A stretch of 64,000 nt of DNA from Lethocerus indicus (GCA_019843655.1 JACDQD010000003.1:33964224-34028223), one strand, 5' to 3'; counted from the stretch's first letter, positions 1 through 12,679 are shown. Numbers and translations: made by a program. The notes: generated by a model not told the origin, from the letters alone.

Positions 1-2339
1 ATTGAGCTTAAAAGTTACATGTTACATTCTCATCTAGACGAGATATCCCCAATACTGACACTATTCCAAATACTGACACGAAATCCTCATATATAAATCT
101 AAAAAGACAAATTGCTACTTAGATTACTGGACAACAGGTCTAAATTATGCTCAAACAATAAATTATTACTATACAATATTATACTGAAAGGAATGCATAA
201 GGACATGAACTATGAGGATTGGAACCATCAAACAAACCATGAGAACCATAACAATAAATCAAATCATAATGATAGGCAATAAAAAAGTTAATATTCATAT
301 TCACAGTAAGTACGCAATACATTCGTGTCGTGTACAATTTCTCCGGGTTTTTTTTTTTTTACGGACTCACAGTTCCATGAGACCTAAACGTGGGTAGTGT
401 CATGTAAAGTTTCATTGCGGTGTCGCGTCACGCGTAAAGTCGAACTTTCTCGCGCCGGACAAATCGGACAGGTGCCGAGACCGCCGGCGAAAACTATTAA
501 CGAACCCGGAAAGTCCGTTTTTGAGTTGATACGACTTTGCGTACATTACGCCCCCTTCAACTTAGTGCCAAGATATGACCGGAAGGGAGTTACAAACGGC
601 GAATAGATTGGGCATAAATTAAACAGTTTTTATGTTTTTATACGGGATTTTTCGCCTCGGTAATTCGGAATTACATTAAACTGCAAATTCAGGACGTATC
701 ACGATAAGTTTATCGTAAACGTAAAGGAAAAAAATGATGCTTTTTACAACTGAGCGGAACAGCAATTTCCTTCCAGTCAGTTTATATATTTAATAATTAG
801 TGCCGACTGATTATGTGACGACAATGAGTCATGGAATTAGATTCAGTTAGTGGACAGTCCACCTTCAATTTATGTTCTCCAATCAAAGATAGAAATAAAC
901 GTATACCACCACTGTAAGCATAACTGTAAGATAGATTGTAGGATAAATAAAAAGGGACACAATGAAATTAAATTCGGTTCGCCGCCTTCTCATTGTGTAA
1001 GGGCGCCACAAAGGAAACGTTGCATGACTGCTATTTGGATGATAAATAGTTCAGAGATTAACGCCTGCACTTGACGCTCTTTCCTATTGCAGTTTATGAG
1101 CTCGCCTCACGAGTCCATCGAGATAGCCCAGTGATCACTGCAAGTGGTTTGAACGGTGATATCGAAACAGTTTTCATGTGAACTCCGGTAACGAAAAGAT
1201 CACTTCGAATTTTTCAATAAAAAATTCCATTCTAAGAATAATATCTTCAATTAAGGCGCAATGAAATTAAGACAAATATAACCAAACATAGTGGGCAGGA
1301 CTCGTGGGTTATAGATAGGCGGCCTTACTTTCCGCCAGCTCCAAGATAAATATCGGCCGTAACACTTTTACAATGTTCAGAATAAAATTGTCATCAACAG
1401 TTGAACCCGGGGGGGGGAATTTAAGTAGTCTATAAGAAGATCTAGATTTCTCCATAATGTTTATCTTTAGCTCAGTTTATGGTTCAATAAACCCCGAGGA
1501 TAAATTAACCGTCGAGGAAGTTTTTACAATGCAGTTCCCTTTGTGCCGCTGAGCTCCCAATTTCTTTCTTCTGGTACATTACGAGATGACTCAATTAGTA
1601 TTCAAATTAAACAGTTCCCTCTTTCTTTTTTTTTTGTTGTTGTCCCGTTTTTAATGTCGGCCCTTATTGCACTTATTAAGCCGATTCGGCGAACTGTTGA
1701 AAACGTCTAAGCAGACCCCCCCCCGAGGGTTTAGTTTATTTCATTTTATTCGGTGTTGACCGGCTCTACAGAGGGGTATAAACTCTTTTTTAACTTTCCT
1801 TACATATTTTATAGACAAAATCCCTGTGGGTAACAGTGTTGCTTTTCAATTTCAAAATTCAAATTTCAAAATTGTCTGTCGATACTGAAAGTTGGAATGC
1901 CAGATGGACTGCACGTGGTACGAACCAGTGCAACGTGGATTAATCAGGAATCAGAGCAGCACTGATTACTGGCTAGCACTATTATTCTGTTAGATCTATT
2001 TCGTTTCTGTCTATTCGTCACAAACTGACAGAATATATGCCATATTCTTTGGAATCCTTCCGCAGTATATGACCTATATGACGTGATTTTCCATATGAAG
2101 GACGCCTATTCGATTCTAAGCTAGACCGAAAACGATTTAAATGAGTGCCAACAGCTAGAAAAATGAGGTTCCGTACAATTTTATTAAATTTTTCAGATCA
2201 TTTACCATAAAATTGTTTCACAAAAAATAATTTTTAGGTAGACTCTCCCGTGAGCCAAATTAAAAGCAAATGACCACGCGATTTTCTCCCTACTTAGCAA
2301 GGGATGGAGCAGGTGTACCCTGTATTGGGTGGATTCGTC
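1..2339. other. No gene seen; unannotated AT-rich DNA
   Basis: All frames are broken by stops and I recognise no protein, RNA or mobile element. Small details are a direct repeat of AATACTGACAC near 51-79, a run of nine G at 1409-1417, and a short repeat of TTTCAAAATT near 1845-1872. A pentapeptide resembling the LINE endonuclease SDHLP motif near 2195-2211 is too short to call. Confidence 0.6.
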
Positions 2340-2470
2340 ATCAAAAGTACAGTAGAAACTGGAAATAAAAAACTAGGATTAGGCTATGTTTTATGAAATA
2401 AGCCGCAGGAAGGTAATAGCGCGTTAGGCCGACAGTATAATTAATTTTCTTTTGGAAGATAAACACACCT
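2340..2470 (+). repeat. Dispersed repeat R2, copy 1
   Basis: This stretch aligns by eye with 8206-8310. Shared words include TTAGGCTATGTTTTAT, AAATAAGC, CAGGAAGGT and a GCC.ACAGTA block, followed by a T-rich tail. A weaker match lies near 17688-17715 (GCTATGTTTTAGAC, then GCCGCACAGGTAAT). The family is not recognised and shows no coding sequence. It could be the tail of a retroelement or a short non-autonomous element. Confidence 0.55.
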
Positions 2471-5400
2471 TACTAATATTAATTTTTTAACTATACTCCA
2501 TTACCCCTTGTAAAATGGTTTCGGCAGGTTGAAAGTCATGAATTTGCAAGTTCCTGATATAAATCCTTCAAGACTATCCCGGTGGCCGACAGATTTCTTG
2601 ACTATCAAGTAAGGGCTGGACTATACCATCGATGGGTGGATTCTCCGACAAAATCATCCAGTGTCGTCACTAGGTGTGATTATAAAAATTGCTGATAAAA
2701 AAAGAAAACTTCGCCGACGGCAAGAATGTGCGACAACCTCAATAAATCGAAAGTGCTCGATACGAGAATCTGTCTGTCGCGGCGAATCTGGACGTGGAGG
2801 AAATGCAGTGTCAATTGCCCAGTCCCCCTGTTTCTTACCGCGAGCAATAATACAAAGGGAGACGGCAGTTCGAAACAAGAGTTTCGAATGTCAATCGGTT
2901 GACGCTTCCGCAGGAATTCTCATATCACATCCGATAATGGCGCCCCGAAAAGTCCGCCCTCCTCATAGCGGTATCTCGTGAATATATAAAATACACTTGT
3001 ACTTTTGTTTTAGTCGAGGTTTCTTGGGCCGATTCCCAATTTACGCACCAAGGCATTGTTAAGTTATATATTATATAACTAATATTACAGTTGTTTTTTA
3101 CATCTATTTGAATTCACGCCCTTCAACTATTTCCCCACGGTTTCCTAGTGTCGTGGGGATTTATTAGGTCAAAACATATGAATGTAGTATGCAGTAAATT
3201 TGGTATTACTAATGTTATATTTTATTAATAAATTTGTCTCGAGGAAGGAATCGTTTGAATTCCTTTACGTTGATTTCAATTTTACTCCAGTCACTAACGG
3301 ACCCCATAGTCTCAACGCGTTTAGGCGAAACCCTGACCGGATGAAATGTATTAAACAAAACTGCCTTCATACTCCGTACAACTGAGTATTTTCGGCTGAT
3401 TTGTAGTTGACGCACCCTGGTCTAGTTTAGGGTAGGCGTTGTTCACAATAGATGAAAACTGAGCTCCTCCATCGCAAGCATCGACCCCAACTAAGACCAA
3501 CCCCATCTTTTGCTCCGGAGTGCAGAGCCAAGTTCGCTATTCCTGAAACAACAATGTTCGTTTCCACGCCAACTCCTACTAAATCATACAAGAAAAAAAT
3601 TATCTCGGTTTAAATCACAGTTAAACAAGGGTTCCCCCCCCCCCCCCCCTGGTATTGTACATCTGGTTTTGACCCATATTCCTAATCTCAACCCTCCAAC
3701 ACCACCCCCCAAAAACCATAAAGGAAGTAGCCTAAAACCAAATAACTGTAATATTACAACTAACAAGGTTTTGATCGCGATCCGTTCAATACCTCATTAG
3801 GTACACCAACTTCTCTACTTGGTTGGAAGAGCTTCGAAAATTTAAGTTAAGCAAATCACTATAGACCAGAGTAATATCACGTGAAACCATAATTGCCACA
3901 TCGAATCAGAGTATAACATTTCTGATTATTCCTCAGCTTTCCGATATTGCAGTTTCATTATCATAAATACTCCAATAAGTGCACACGCACATGTTGCTGA
4001 GAGCGTTTTTTAATATCGTGCACTCCCGACCCGAAGCTCAACTTTCTTCAACCGTTTTCAAAATACTGTACAAAGTAGAACCGACAAAGGCTGTCGGCAA
4101 CGAAATCCTTTCGTTTCGCGTCCTTCCCCACTGTATTATGTCATCGAAAACAGATGTTGAAGTCGATAAACGGCTTTGAAACTGGTGAAATTTCACTCCA
4201 TTATCTCCACGAAAATACCCCCCATACGTGCTTAGTCTTGCAAATAAAGCTTATAATAACAACACAAGACACTTCGGATCCTACGGGGCAGCGTGGCCAT
4301 GACAGAGAACAATATTTTCCAAATAATACATATTTTGTAACAATTATGTTCTATTTAAACCCGTTATTAAATGGAATTTAGAATGTAAATACTTATGACG
4401 CTAATCCGCATGTAATTAATTATAAAAATTCCTAAATAATTCCTAAATAATAAAAAATGTTAAATGTCTGCCCGATTTTTACTTTTAACAGTAAGGGAAC
4501 AATTACTTAAAGTTAGTTAAACATCTTCACTTTCAGTTAAGAGACCGATAATAGGTTCGATTTTTTTTTTCATTTTTCGATTTTAAAAATAGCGAATTAA
4601 AAATATTCCCGCGGTCCCATGCGGATACAATTTTCACGCCATCTCAGGGATTCACAGATTGATTGCGGTCTTTCTGAGCTATTTCTGTGATTTCCATTAT
4701 TGACGAAATCCAATATTATCAGTCCGTATTTCGCTTTTTTTTTCAGAAACTCATTTAGATTAGATTAGAAAACATTTATTCAAATATTAAAGCAATTTCC
4801 TTTATTTGTATTATGTTCAGGGCCACTTCGTATTGTGCAGCGCATGCCTTAAAAATTTCTCAAATAATTACCTCATTCGGCTGCACTATTTGTTTGATGT
4901 CACAAATTAAAGAAAGTTATAATTGAAATTTTTCAGAGCCGAACAACCTCATTCGAAGTGAACAATGAACGAAGTAAAAGGGCGGACGAAATAGAGGTAT
5001 ACTATTTCTTGGTTCAGAATGAAAAACGTAAAGAGATTTGACGTTTATATTTGAATTTTAAATTTGAATCCGAATTTGAATTTTAGATCCGAAGTTTATC
5101 GAAAGAAAAATAAAAAAAAAAAAAGGTGATGATGTATAGAATGAAAGCGGAATCATATGTGGGCGCAGAGTTACGATTTATGGATCTCGAAAATAACGTT
5201 TATCTCGTAAGCCGGGTTTAATTCGGATACGGACCGGCAGATTACACTTTTCGGACCTATCCAAATCTCCCCATTCTAATGCAGTATTCGGGGCGAAAAA
5301 AATCCTCCACAGTGTATTTCACACTACCGATAGGAAAATAAAAAAAAAAAAAAAAAAATAAATAAAAGGCCGTCGCCAGAAGGGATGGTTGGTGATGTCG

Positions 5401-6102
5401 GCACTTCTTTTCAGTTTGTTCCCCAACTTACTTCCCCCTACACCGACCTCCAACACAATTCCTTCTCCGATATCGAAAAGGGAATACACTTCTCAAATTT
5501 AAAATCCCGCCCGCTTTCAGTTTCCGCCGCCAACACACTTTGAGAGGAGGCGCTATTTCGCAGATTTAAAAAATACAAATTAAATAGAAAAAGAAGTGGT
5601 AAAATCGTAGCGGTTCGCGCGTCGAGGAATCCCCCCCACACACAACTGCAAATCAGGTAAAAAATACTCAGTCCTACGGAGTGTGTAGAATTTCGTTTAA
5701 AGAATATCCATTAGGTCAGGCTCTCGCCTGAAACGCATTGAAACTATGGGGCCGTAAAATTGAAATCAACGACAACGAAATTTATCAAAAAAATATCAAT
5801 TATAACAGGTAGAAATATTATATATACATTTATATGTATGCGAGTTAGAAGGGCTGTAGGATAACACCTCGCTGCATCAGTCATTACAGTTTTATCATTG
5901 GTAACACTTGTTCATTTATGTACCGATATATCGGGCTGAAGCATAACCCAGCATTACTGTACGACTCACAGTGCGCTTCAGTTATTTAATACTTCAAGCC
6001 TTTCACATGCTTTTCGACCTCTTCAACGATTCGATTTCAATTTAATAAACGACGATAGCATATTGTCAATCGGTCGCATAGTTGATAACAATTAAACTTG
6101 TA
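2471..6102. other. No gene seen; homopolymers and a hairpin only
   Basis: No coding sequence or mobile element is recognised. Visible details are a CCCCACG/CGTGGGG hairpin at about 3133-3161, a run of 16 C at 3634-3649, a short tandem of ATTCCTAAATA near 4428-4452, and poly(A) runs near 5110 and 5341. The CCACC-rich frames near 3600-3760 are low complexity, not protein. Confidence 0.55.
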
Positions 6103-7060
6103 GATTATACCCACGAACAGGTTAGGTCCTCGGCTCTGCGCGGTTTTCATATTTAGTTATATTGTTAAGTGCAGTAAATCTAAATTAATGAAAAATCAAC
6201 GAAATTCCGCCCAACGCTAGACCCTTATCTTGAATCTTTTTAGATATTGGGGAACAGAACTGTACGTCCTTTTTTTAAATGTTCCACGAATATGGCAGTG
6301 CTATAAGTTTGGTTTATGGGAAAGAGAGACCTACAAGCAAGAAACAACTTTGAGCCATTAATTCGCAAATAATATATAATTAGATTAGATATATATAGAT
6401 TAGACCTCGCTCAGAATTGTAGATTATATTCGTGACCAGTGTGAAGAAACGCCGTTTAATCCTCGGCACAGTGCTGTGCGCCAGCCGCTTTCAGTATTTA
6501 TATCGGCCGTTTTAAGCCCGAAAATACGATTTAATCTGAAAATCAGTCAAAATACCGCCCGCCCTATCTTTCTATCGTGTACACTATCTCGGTGTAACTG
6601 GGTCCGGAATTAGTGTACGGGCTGGAATTAGTGTACCGCGCTAGATAACACTAACAATAGTCCAATGGACTCCAATTACATACCTGAAGGGGCCGCCCCC
6701 ACCCCCCCCCCCAAACTTTAGGGTTTCGGGGAAGTGGGGGCTAATTAGTGCAAATTAGTGCTCTAGGCTACAACCGGTTTTAATATAACGTCATGCAATT
6801 CGTGCACTCGGTTTTTATTTTCAGTTTTCGAGACGAAAGGTTTCGAACCCGGACCAGTTTGATTTAGTCGATTCAGCAGACGAGTAGATCGTAAAAACAG
6901 TAGAATTACTTTATTTTACCTATTATTTTAAAAGTGTTCACGGAAAACTGTAAGCGGTTGGCATAAGATTGGCTCCTGGGAATGAAAAATAACTTTTTCG
7001 CATAATCGGTGTCGTCGTTTAAAGCTATTAATTGACAAATATTGCACGATTTCTCACAAA
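6103..7060 (+). repeat. Diverged tandem duplication, about 310-bp unit, second unit interrupted
   Basis: Positions 6103-6232 align with 6417-6565: both begin TTGTAGATTATA or similar, pass through TCCTCGGC and end in a CCGCCC..TATCTT block. Positions 6293-6410 then align with 6955-7060, with shared ATAAG.TTGG, TGGGAA, AACTTT and ATTAATT.ACAAAT-like words. Unit 2 appears split by a C-rich stretch of roughly 350 bp (about 6590-6950). No coding potential is seen. Identity is low, so the duplication is old. Confidence 0.45.
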
Positions 7061-7285
7061 TCAATCGCGTACACAGAGCGAAAATAAATACGGTTCATCC
7101 GGTCGGAAGTGGGACGACACCAACCTACCCGAGATTTTCATATCGGTATAAATAATAAAAATAGAATTTGTCGGTGGTAAAGAGAATCATTTGTCATTTA
7201 AACTATTTACTTAGAGCTCAATCGTTTTCAACATTTTTCCTTATTTATACCTCCGCTCTGATAACACTTATCTGATACATTTGTC

Positions 7286-7380
7286 TAGATAATTTTTATT
7301 AACAATTTTACGAAGGATGAGGGGCTCAAGTGATTGAATTTTGTGGGAGTTGGACAGTTTGGTGGACTCCGACACCAATA
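7286..7380 (+). repeat. Dispersed repeat R1, 3'-end copy
   Basis: This short copy carries the R1 3' part: AACAATTTTACGAAGGATGA, then GATTGAATTTTGTGGGAGTT and GGTGGACTCC. The same words end the copies at 8915-9205 and 18010-18215. The 5' part of the family is missing here. Confidence 0.65.
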
Positions 7381-8118
7381 AACGTTTAACTGTTATTGCC
7401 TAAAAAAATAAGCTAGTAAGTATTTATTTATTAAAATTAATGCATTCGTAAAGCACATTAAACATTTTATTTGCATTAAATTATGCATATACCTAATCAA
7501 AATTTACACGAATTACTGCGCGTTTACGTTTTTGCTTTATAATAATAAAACTTAGTTTTTTATAACAGTCGTCGCCAACGTGTTTTACTCTCCTGTTCGG
7601 GATAATACCACCGTGTTAGATTCGCGTTAAAAAAAGAAAATGTAATAATTTACTTCCTTCGCTTTAAATAATCAGTTACGGTCTTCCGGCCGAATGATTC
7701 GATCGAGCATTATTAAATCAGCTTATTACACGGGCCGTAATTACCCCGGAGGTTCGCCAACCCGAGGGACCGAGTTACATATTCCCCTCAGCAATCGTTG
7801 GTTTGTTTGCACCGGCCACAAATCCATTATACGAAACAAATACAATTTAAAGACAAACCTACGGGAAAATTTAATGAAATTATAACGGGTAGAACGGTTA
7901 CATTTGCCCCAACCCCCTCCTCACCAACACCGAAATAAAAGGGAATACAACATTCGTCCAGGAGTCTTAGTTCGGTCCAACTAATACATAATTAATATTT
8001 ATTACACGTAGCTATTTTGTTGCCTTAAGTCGTACTTTCGAGATGTTGTTTCGTACTGCAATAAAACAGAATAGAATCTGCAAATTGTACTACAAACTAT
8101 GTGGGCATTCATTCGCTA
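7381..8118. other. No gene seen
   Basis: AT-rich sequence without recognised features. The 63-codon frame at 7694-7885 resembles nothing known and is of chance length. Confidence 0.6.
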
Positions 8119-8215
8119 TCACAAGTATATTTCGTATTATCAAATCGCACTGTCACCAAATATAATTTGAAAAGAATTAAGTCGTGACTTAAAATTAAAA
8201 AATTAGGTTCAACAG
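8119..8215 (-). repeat. Dispersed repeat R1, 5'-end fragment, minus strand
   Basis: On the minus strand this matches the 5' part of the R1 copy at 51395-51600. Read on the plus strand, both contain AGTATATTTC..T.TTATCA, AAATATAATT and GTCGTGACTTAAAAT. A second version follows at 8382-8460. The strand is opposite to the larger R1 copy at 8915-9205. Confidence 0.6.
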
Positions 8216-8310
8216 GTTTAGGCTATGTTTTATTAAATAAGCGTCAGGAAGGTGGGCCAAAAATAGTGCATTGAGCCAACAGTAGAATTGATTTTTTTAA
8301 GGAACGTAAT
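8206..8310 (+). repeat. Dispersed repeat R2, copy 2
   Basis: Second clear copy of R2 (compare 2340-2470). TTTAGGCTATGTTTTATTAA is followed by CAGGAAGGT and a degenerate GAGCCAACAGTAGAATT block. It is bracketed by the two R1 5' fragments at 8119-8215 and 8382-8460. Confidence 0.55.
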
Positions 8311-8381
8311 CGAACAACGAATATGATTATAATCACCTTCCAGAAAATCAGCCTCAAGAGGAATTTCCTCCATCAGAAGTT

Positions 8382-8460
8382 TATATTTGTGTTATCAAAT
8401 CGCACTGTAAATAAATATAATTTTAAAAATTGTAGACGTGACTAATAGGAAAAATTGAAC
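8382..8460 (-). repeat. Dispersed repeat R1, second 5'-end fragment, minus strand
   Basis: It repeats the segment at 8119-8215 in the same orientation about 256 bp further on. Both have TTATCAAATCGCACTGT, then AAATATAATTT and a CGTGACT block. The two fragments flank an R2 copy, so the arrangement could be a duplicated flank or a composite insertion. Confidence 0.55.
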
Positions 8461-8914
8461 ACCTCAATAATGTCCATCCGTGGTTCCTATAGGGAGCATT
8501 AATTGCGAAAAACTGGTCTTCATTTTATATTTTTCGTCAGTTCCATTTTCAGGAAAGTGCGGGAAAAGTCAAAAACAAAAAAAAAGCAAAAAAAAACGGA
8601 CTCGTTGCCCGATCCCTAATGCAACAAACCGAGCGTACTGTTGCTAGGTCCAAACATATGCGACGCAGGGCCCAACTCGGCCGAGCCCAGTTTTCGTCAC
8701 AGCTGCCCTTCCACACTTTTTCACCCCGCCCCCCCCCCGTATTACGAGTTTCTTTTACGTTAAATCAGTTCTTTTTGATTCGTTTCCACTCGCCAGATTC
8801 ATTCAGTCTCCTTAATTTAGTCACGGCTATCGGTACAATCAAAAAGGGCTCAATACCTGAATATCGATGTAATTTTCAATTGAAAAGCAAAAATTTTTTT
8901 TCCTGATATTTGGA
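8461..8914. other. No gene seen
   Basis: Nothing recognised. A run of ten C at 8729-8738 lies inside a 95-codon frame (8619-8906) that looks like chance. Confidence 0.55.
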
Positions 8915-9205
8915 AAAATACAATTTTAAAAATTATATTTAACGGCAGAGCGATTAGATCCGATTGATGGCACTCCTGCTACAGCCCCTATTAGATAGGG
9001 AGGACATCACGTGGCCATCTCCTCTTAAGATGGCGGCGTTCGGGATTTTCAGGAAGGTGAAAAGGTCGAATCAAAGGTTTCGAGTGATGGGATAGTTTTG
9101 AATGGAAAGATTTTTGAAACCTAAGGTGGGGCGTTAACAATTTACAAGGAAGGACGATAGATTGTAACGATTGAATTTTGTAGGTTTGGTAGACCCCCCC
9201 CCCCA
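8915..9205 (+). repeat. Dispersed repeat R1, most complete copy
   Basis: This copy spans most of the family: an AATTATATTTAACG 5' segment, GATGGCACTCCTGCT near 8966, ACGTGGCC, a CTTAAG.TGGCGG.G block near 9026, and the 3' segment GATTGAATTTTGTAGGTTTG at about 9170, ending in a run of 11 C (9194-9204). The same order is kept at 18010-18215 and 51395-51600. There is no open frame across it, no clear tRNA-type B box and no clear terminal inverted repeat, so the class is unresolved. Confidence 0.65.
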
Positions 9206-9317
9206 CAGCTCAATTCTGTACGTCCGGTTAATTATTAAAATACTTACTAAATATTTTTAAAAATTCAAACCTTACACTGGAAAATATTAGGGAAAACAAC
9301 CGACGCGTCCCAACACA

Positions 9318-9440
9318 CGTCTCCCGTTTGTCGGCGACCTTGCCATACAAAAATATAACAAATTTCATTCCCGAATTACAGATCATCCTAATCCTACCGC
9401 CCAACCCCCACTGTCTCCAGACATCCCAAACTTTCCCAAA
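9318..9440 (+). repeat. Dispersed repeat R4, copy 1
   Basis: It matches 54400-54480: CCCGTTTGTC, CTTGCCATACAAA.ATA, ACAA.TTCCA or TTCAT, then CAT.CTAATCC.AC. The match fades downstream in the CA-rich part. Not recognised. Confidence 0.5.
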
Positions 9441-10140
9441 AAAAAAATCAACGATAATAGAAGTTCTCCTGTCTGAATTTCTCCGCAAGAACGGAGTCCT
9501 AATGAGACAGACGTCTAATTATAACGGTAGTCCAATTCCAGCTTAGTGTTGTGTTTCCGCGATATTTAGGCATCATTCATTATCAACTATCTCGTTCATT
9601 CGAATCGTTGACCGCCAGTTGACTGTATTTTTTAATTTTTATATAATAACCGACCTTCAATTAACCCAAAATTAACGTTATTACAACTACAAAACGTTGT
9701 ATTTCGGAACAGTGTTTACATTGTTCTCTATTGACGTTTGACTAAGTGATTCTCACTGAGTGATGTCACGAGTTCTGTCGTAATTTTCTGTTTCTACCCG
9801 ATTATTCGGTACTGTGCCGGACCGGTTTCGTGTCACTGATATTACTGTTACTATGAGAGACACTAAATGAGAAGGGACACAACCTAACACGTATAATAGG
9901 CTGACTAGGTCAGTTCGCGGTTGTATAATAATTGTTATGCAGGAAACAATCAGCGGGCCGCGTGGCCGCCAACACCTGAACAAGTTTTATTAATTTTATT
10001 AACATATTTTATTCATTCCTTACAGTCTGTTTGGCTTACTCTCTCCAACGACCACAGTTTCCGTTGATCTCGTTCTCTCTCAGTCAAATAAAATCCTGAA
10101 TTGGTCCAGAGGTTTCAAATCATCCTGGCAGTTCAAGGAC
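9441..10140. other. No gene seen
   Basis: No recognised feature. Frames are short and overlap one another on opposite strands. Confidence 0.6.
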
Positions 10141-10185
10141 GCATCCTTGGAAAGAGATAGGGGGAGGGAGGGAGGGAGACAGAGA

Positions 10186-10189
<4 letters not shown>

Positions 10190-10265
<76 letters not shown>
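10190..10265. repeat. (GA)n microsatellite
   Basis: About 38 uninterrupted GA units, preceded by GGGA-rich sequence from 10160. It creates artificial RE and SL dipeptide frames on the two strands, which are not genes. Confidence 0.97.
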
Positions 10266-10267
<2 letters not shown>

Positions 10268-12184
10268 TGTATGGCGGAAGTCGACTTAGGCGGGAACCCC
10301 CCGTTCTACGCCCATTGCCAGCTGCGTAAGCTGAACTACCTCGAAATTCGAAACGTCTCTGCGGAACATCTGACCTACGTGATAGCGGTCCCGCACTTGA
10401 CCCCGAACGGAAAGTAAACAACGATCGTTCGTTCGAAACTTGATTCATTTGAAATTGCCGACTCTCCCATTCAGATTTCCGAGCGTGACGCAAAACCTGA
10501 ACACCGTTCAATGAAACATGTCTGACACGGCACGAAACTACGGTATTCGATCAATGCCATATGGAATTTTTTAATTTAAAATACTTATTACACCTCCTTT
10601 GGAACACCTTAGTTGTCTCGATCTTCTCCTCTCCATTGAAGACGGTCAAGAGATCGAAATAGCGAGAGGACACAGAAGATCGAAAAAACTGCTCTCTGAC
10701 ATAATTTCCTAGAATATGAGCTCTAGAAATACATCAAAACCACTATCAAAGTCAAAATTTACATATGAGGACCCACATCCATCTATTTGATAGACTACTT
10801 AGTCAAACAAAACGCTCCGGTTGCACAATGCACTGTAAGATTTGTATATGTTATATTACATTAATCAATGTCTGAAATAAAATACGGTCTAATCCCATCA
10901 GAAATGTTTCGCTCGAAATTGTAATTAATAAACGAATGCCTCAAGACCTGGAAGGTGCTTGCAGTATTCCTTTGTTCTATTCTTTGAAGTTGCCCACGAA
11001 TCATGCCAACGAACCAAATGCTCGATTGAAACATCAACACATTAATATGGATAAGATATTACCCTTAAAAGGATAACTTTAACGCGGGAACAATTCTCGG
11101 GTTTGGTGGGACCGGACCAAGTAGAAATTCGTAAAACTGGCGTATTATTTAATTTTACATTTTTAATTAATTAACTGGTTTAGTTGTTTTCATTTTTCCG
11201 GATTCTGGTAGAATCTGATGGAATTTTTTCTTGGCTAAACAAAGTGGAGGGCCGTTTTCGCTATAGCATACAACAGTGTGTTGTAGCATACTACAGGCGG
11301 GTTGGCAAATTCCCGACTAGAACGGGTAGTGCTTTTTCCGCCGCGTTGTTTTATGTTAAAAGGGGCCTTTTAATGTCCAACCATCATTAGGGAGGGTAGG
11401 TACAGAAGAGGTTTCAACCCCTTAACACTTACTATTTTGCCTTCTCTGTTCTTGCCCGCTAAGTGCTCCTCCCCGCGTCGCCTATGAAAGAACTTCGATT
11501 TCAGTTTTGAAACAGAATGCGCCCCTATTAAAACAAATAAAAGTGACAGGTCGCTTTCGGTCTGTTAATTTCCGCGGTTTCTGTATTTAGCGATGGCAGT
11601 AATATGACGGTCGGGCGAGCAAATTGAGCAGTTGCCGTTTACAAAAATCGATAATTTAAATTAATATTTCAATTTGTAACATATCCGACCACTTGAGAAC
11701 AAGTAGTTGCCGACATTACCAGTTTATACAGTCTTAAATCCGTGTAAAAACATTTTCCGTAATATACGATGATGTACGGATTCGCTTAATTGTAAGTAAA
11801 AGTAATTCAGAATCGTAATAGGCTCGTATAAAAATCAAAATATCGGTTAGCTACGGTAATGGACAAAAGAAACCCTACCAGAGACGTGAGTTTAACAATC
11901 TCCTCCGTCCCTCTCTCTCAATTGTACAACAGTATAATCTATAAAAGGACAATAAAAAAAAGACAGTTGAGTCATATTCAGTTAATAAACCACTTTTCGA
12001 GACTTAAAATATATATTTTCGGGGACTTCGACGAACGTCTCGGGACCACACTTTGTCCAAAATCGTGTTCTTCCGACAAAAAGGGGTTTGAAAAGTTCAC
12101 GAAATGAGATCAATTAATGGATATCTGCGTCCGAGATGATTTTGAACGTCGCAAAAGACTAATCGGAATATAAGCGCATATCCT
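10266..12184. other. No gene seen
   Basis: No gene, RNA or mobile element recognised. Short frames (68 codons at 11184-11390, 82 codons at 11859-12107) match nothing known. Confidence 0.6.
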
Positions 12185-12604
12185 TTGGTTGTGTCGATAA
12201 TAGCTGAAATCCGTTTCCTGTACCCCCCGGTCGGTCGGTTCAGAGTTTCCCCGTGTCCCGACCGCCGTTTTAGGAAACCCTGTTGGAATTCCCCCTACGA
12301 GGCTCCGTGCCCATTATCACGTCCCTTCATCATATTCCCGTTTCCGCCGCCGGCTCCCAATTTGCGAGGCCGACGACGTAATTTCTATTTTTTCCCAGAT
12401 TTTTCCCAGGGCCAACAGGTGGCGGTGATTAGCGGCGGTGGGTGGAGGGGGAGAGTCTTCTTCGATCGTCGGAAGACCAGGGTCATTTTTCCAACGGGCT
12501 CGCTAGACTTTCCTCCGGAAGCGGGAAATGAAATGAAAAGAAGAAAAAACAGGGAGAACAATATCCTTTGCAATCGCAAGAATGAGGATAATGCTGTAGT
12601 ATGA
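12185..12604 (+). other. Unrecognised open frame in a GC-rich block
   Basis: A 139-codon frame, opening on GTG rather than ATG, runs through a locally GC- and CpG-rich segment. The predicted peptide is rich in Pro and Arg early (for example FPPPAPNLRGRRR) and ends in a basic Lys/Arg/Asn stretch. I recognise no domain. TTTTTCCCAG near 12390-12412 resembles a 3' splice acceptor and could precede an exon, but there is no matching donor or conserved peptide to support one. The length is not exceptional for chance, although the base composition differs from the surroundings. It could be a UTR or CpG-rich regulatory DNA, or simply a composition patch. Confidence 0.15.
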
Positions 12605-12679
12605 AACGACATATCAAAATTTTCATGATTTACCCCCGCCTAAGTAACGTGGCGGAGCCAGCGGGGACTTTGACGAAAA

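Noticed and set aside
2195..2211. SDHLP pentapeptide like the LINE endonuclease motif
   Set aside because: Only five residues match, a stop follows immediately, and there is no other endonuclease motif nearby.
3510..3800. 96-codon Pro-rich frame
   Set aside because: Produced by a C16 tract and CCACC-rich low-complexity sequence.
10080..10511. 143-codon minus-strand frame and its plus-strand partner
   Set aside because: The frame is carried by the (GA)n microsatellite, giving Ser-Leu or Arg-Glu repeats. The flanks resemble no protein.
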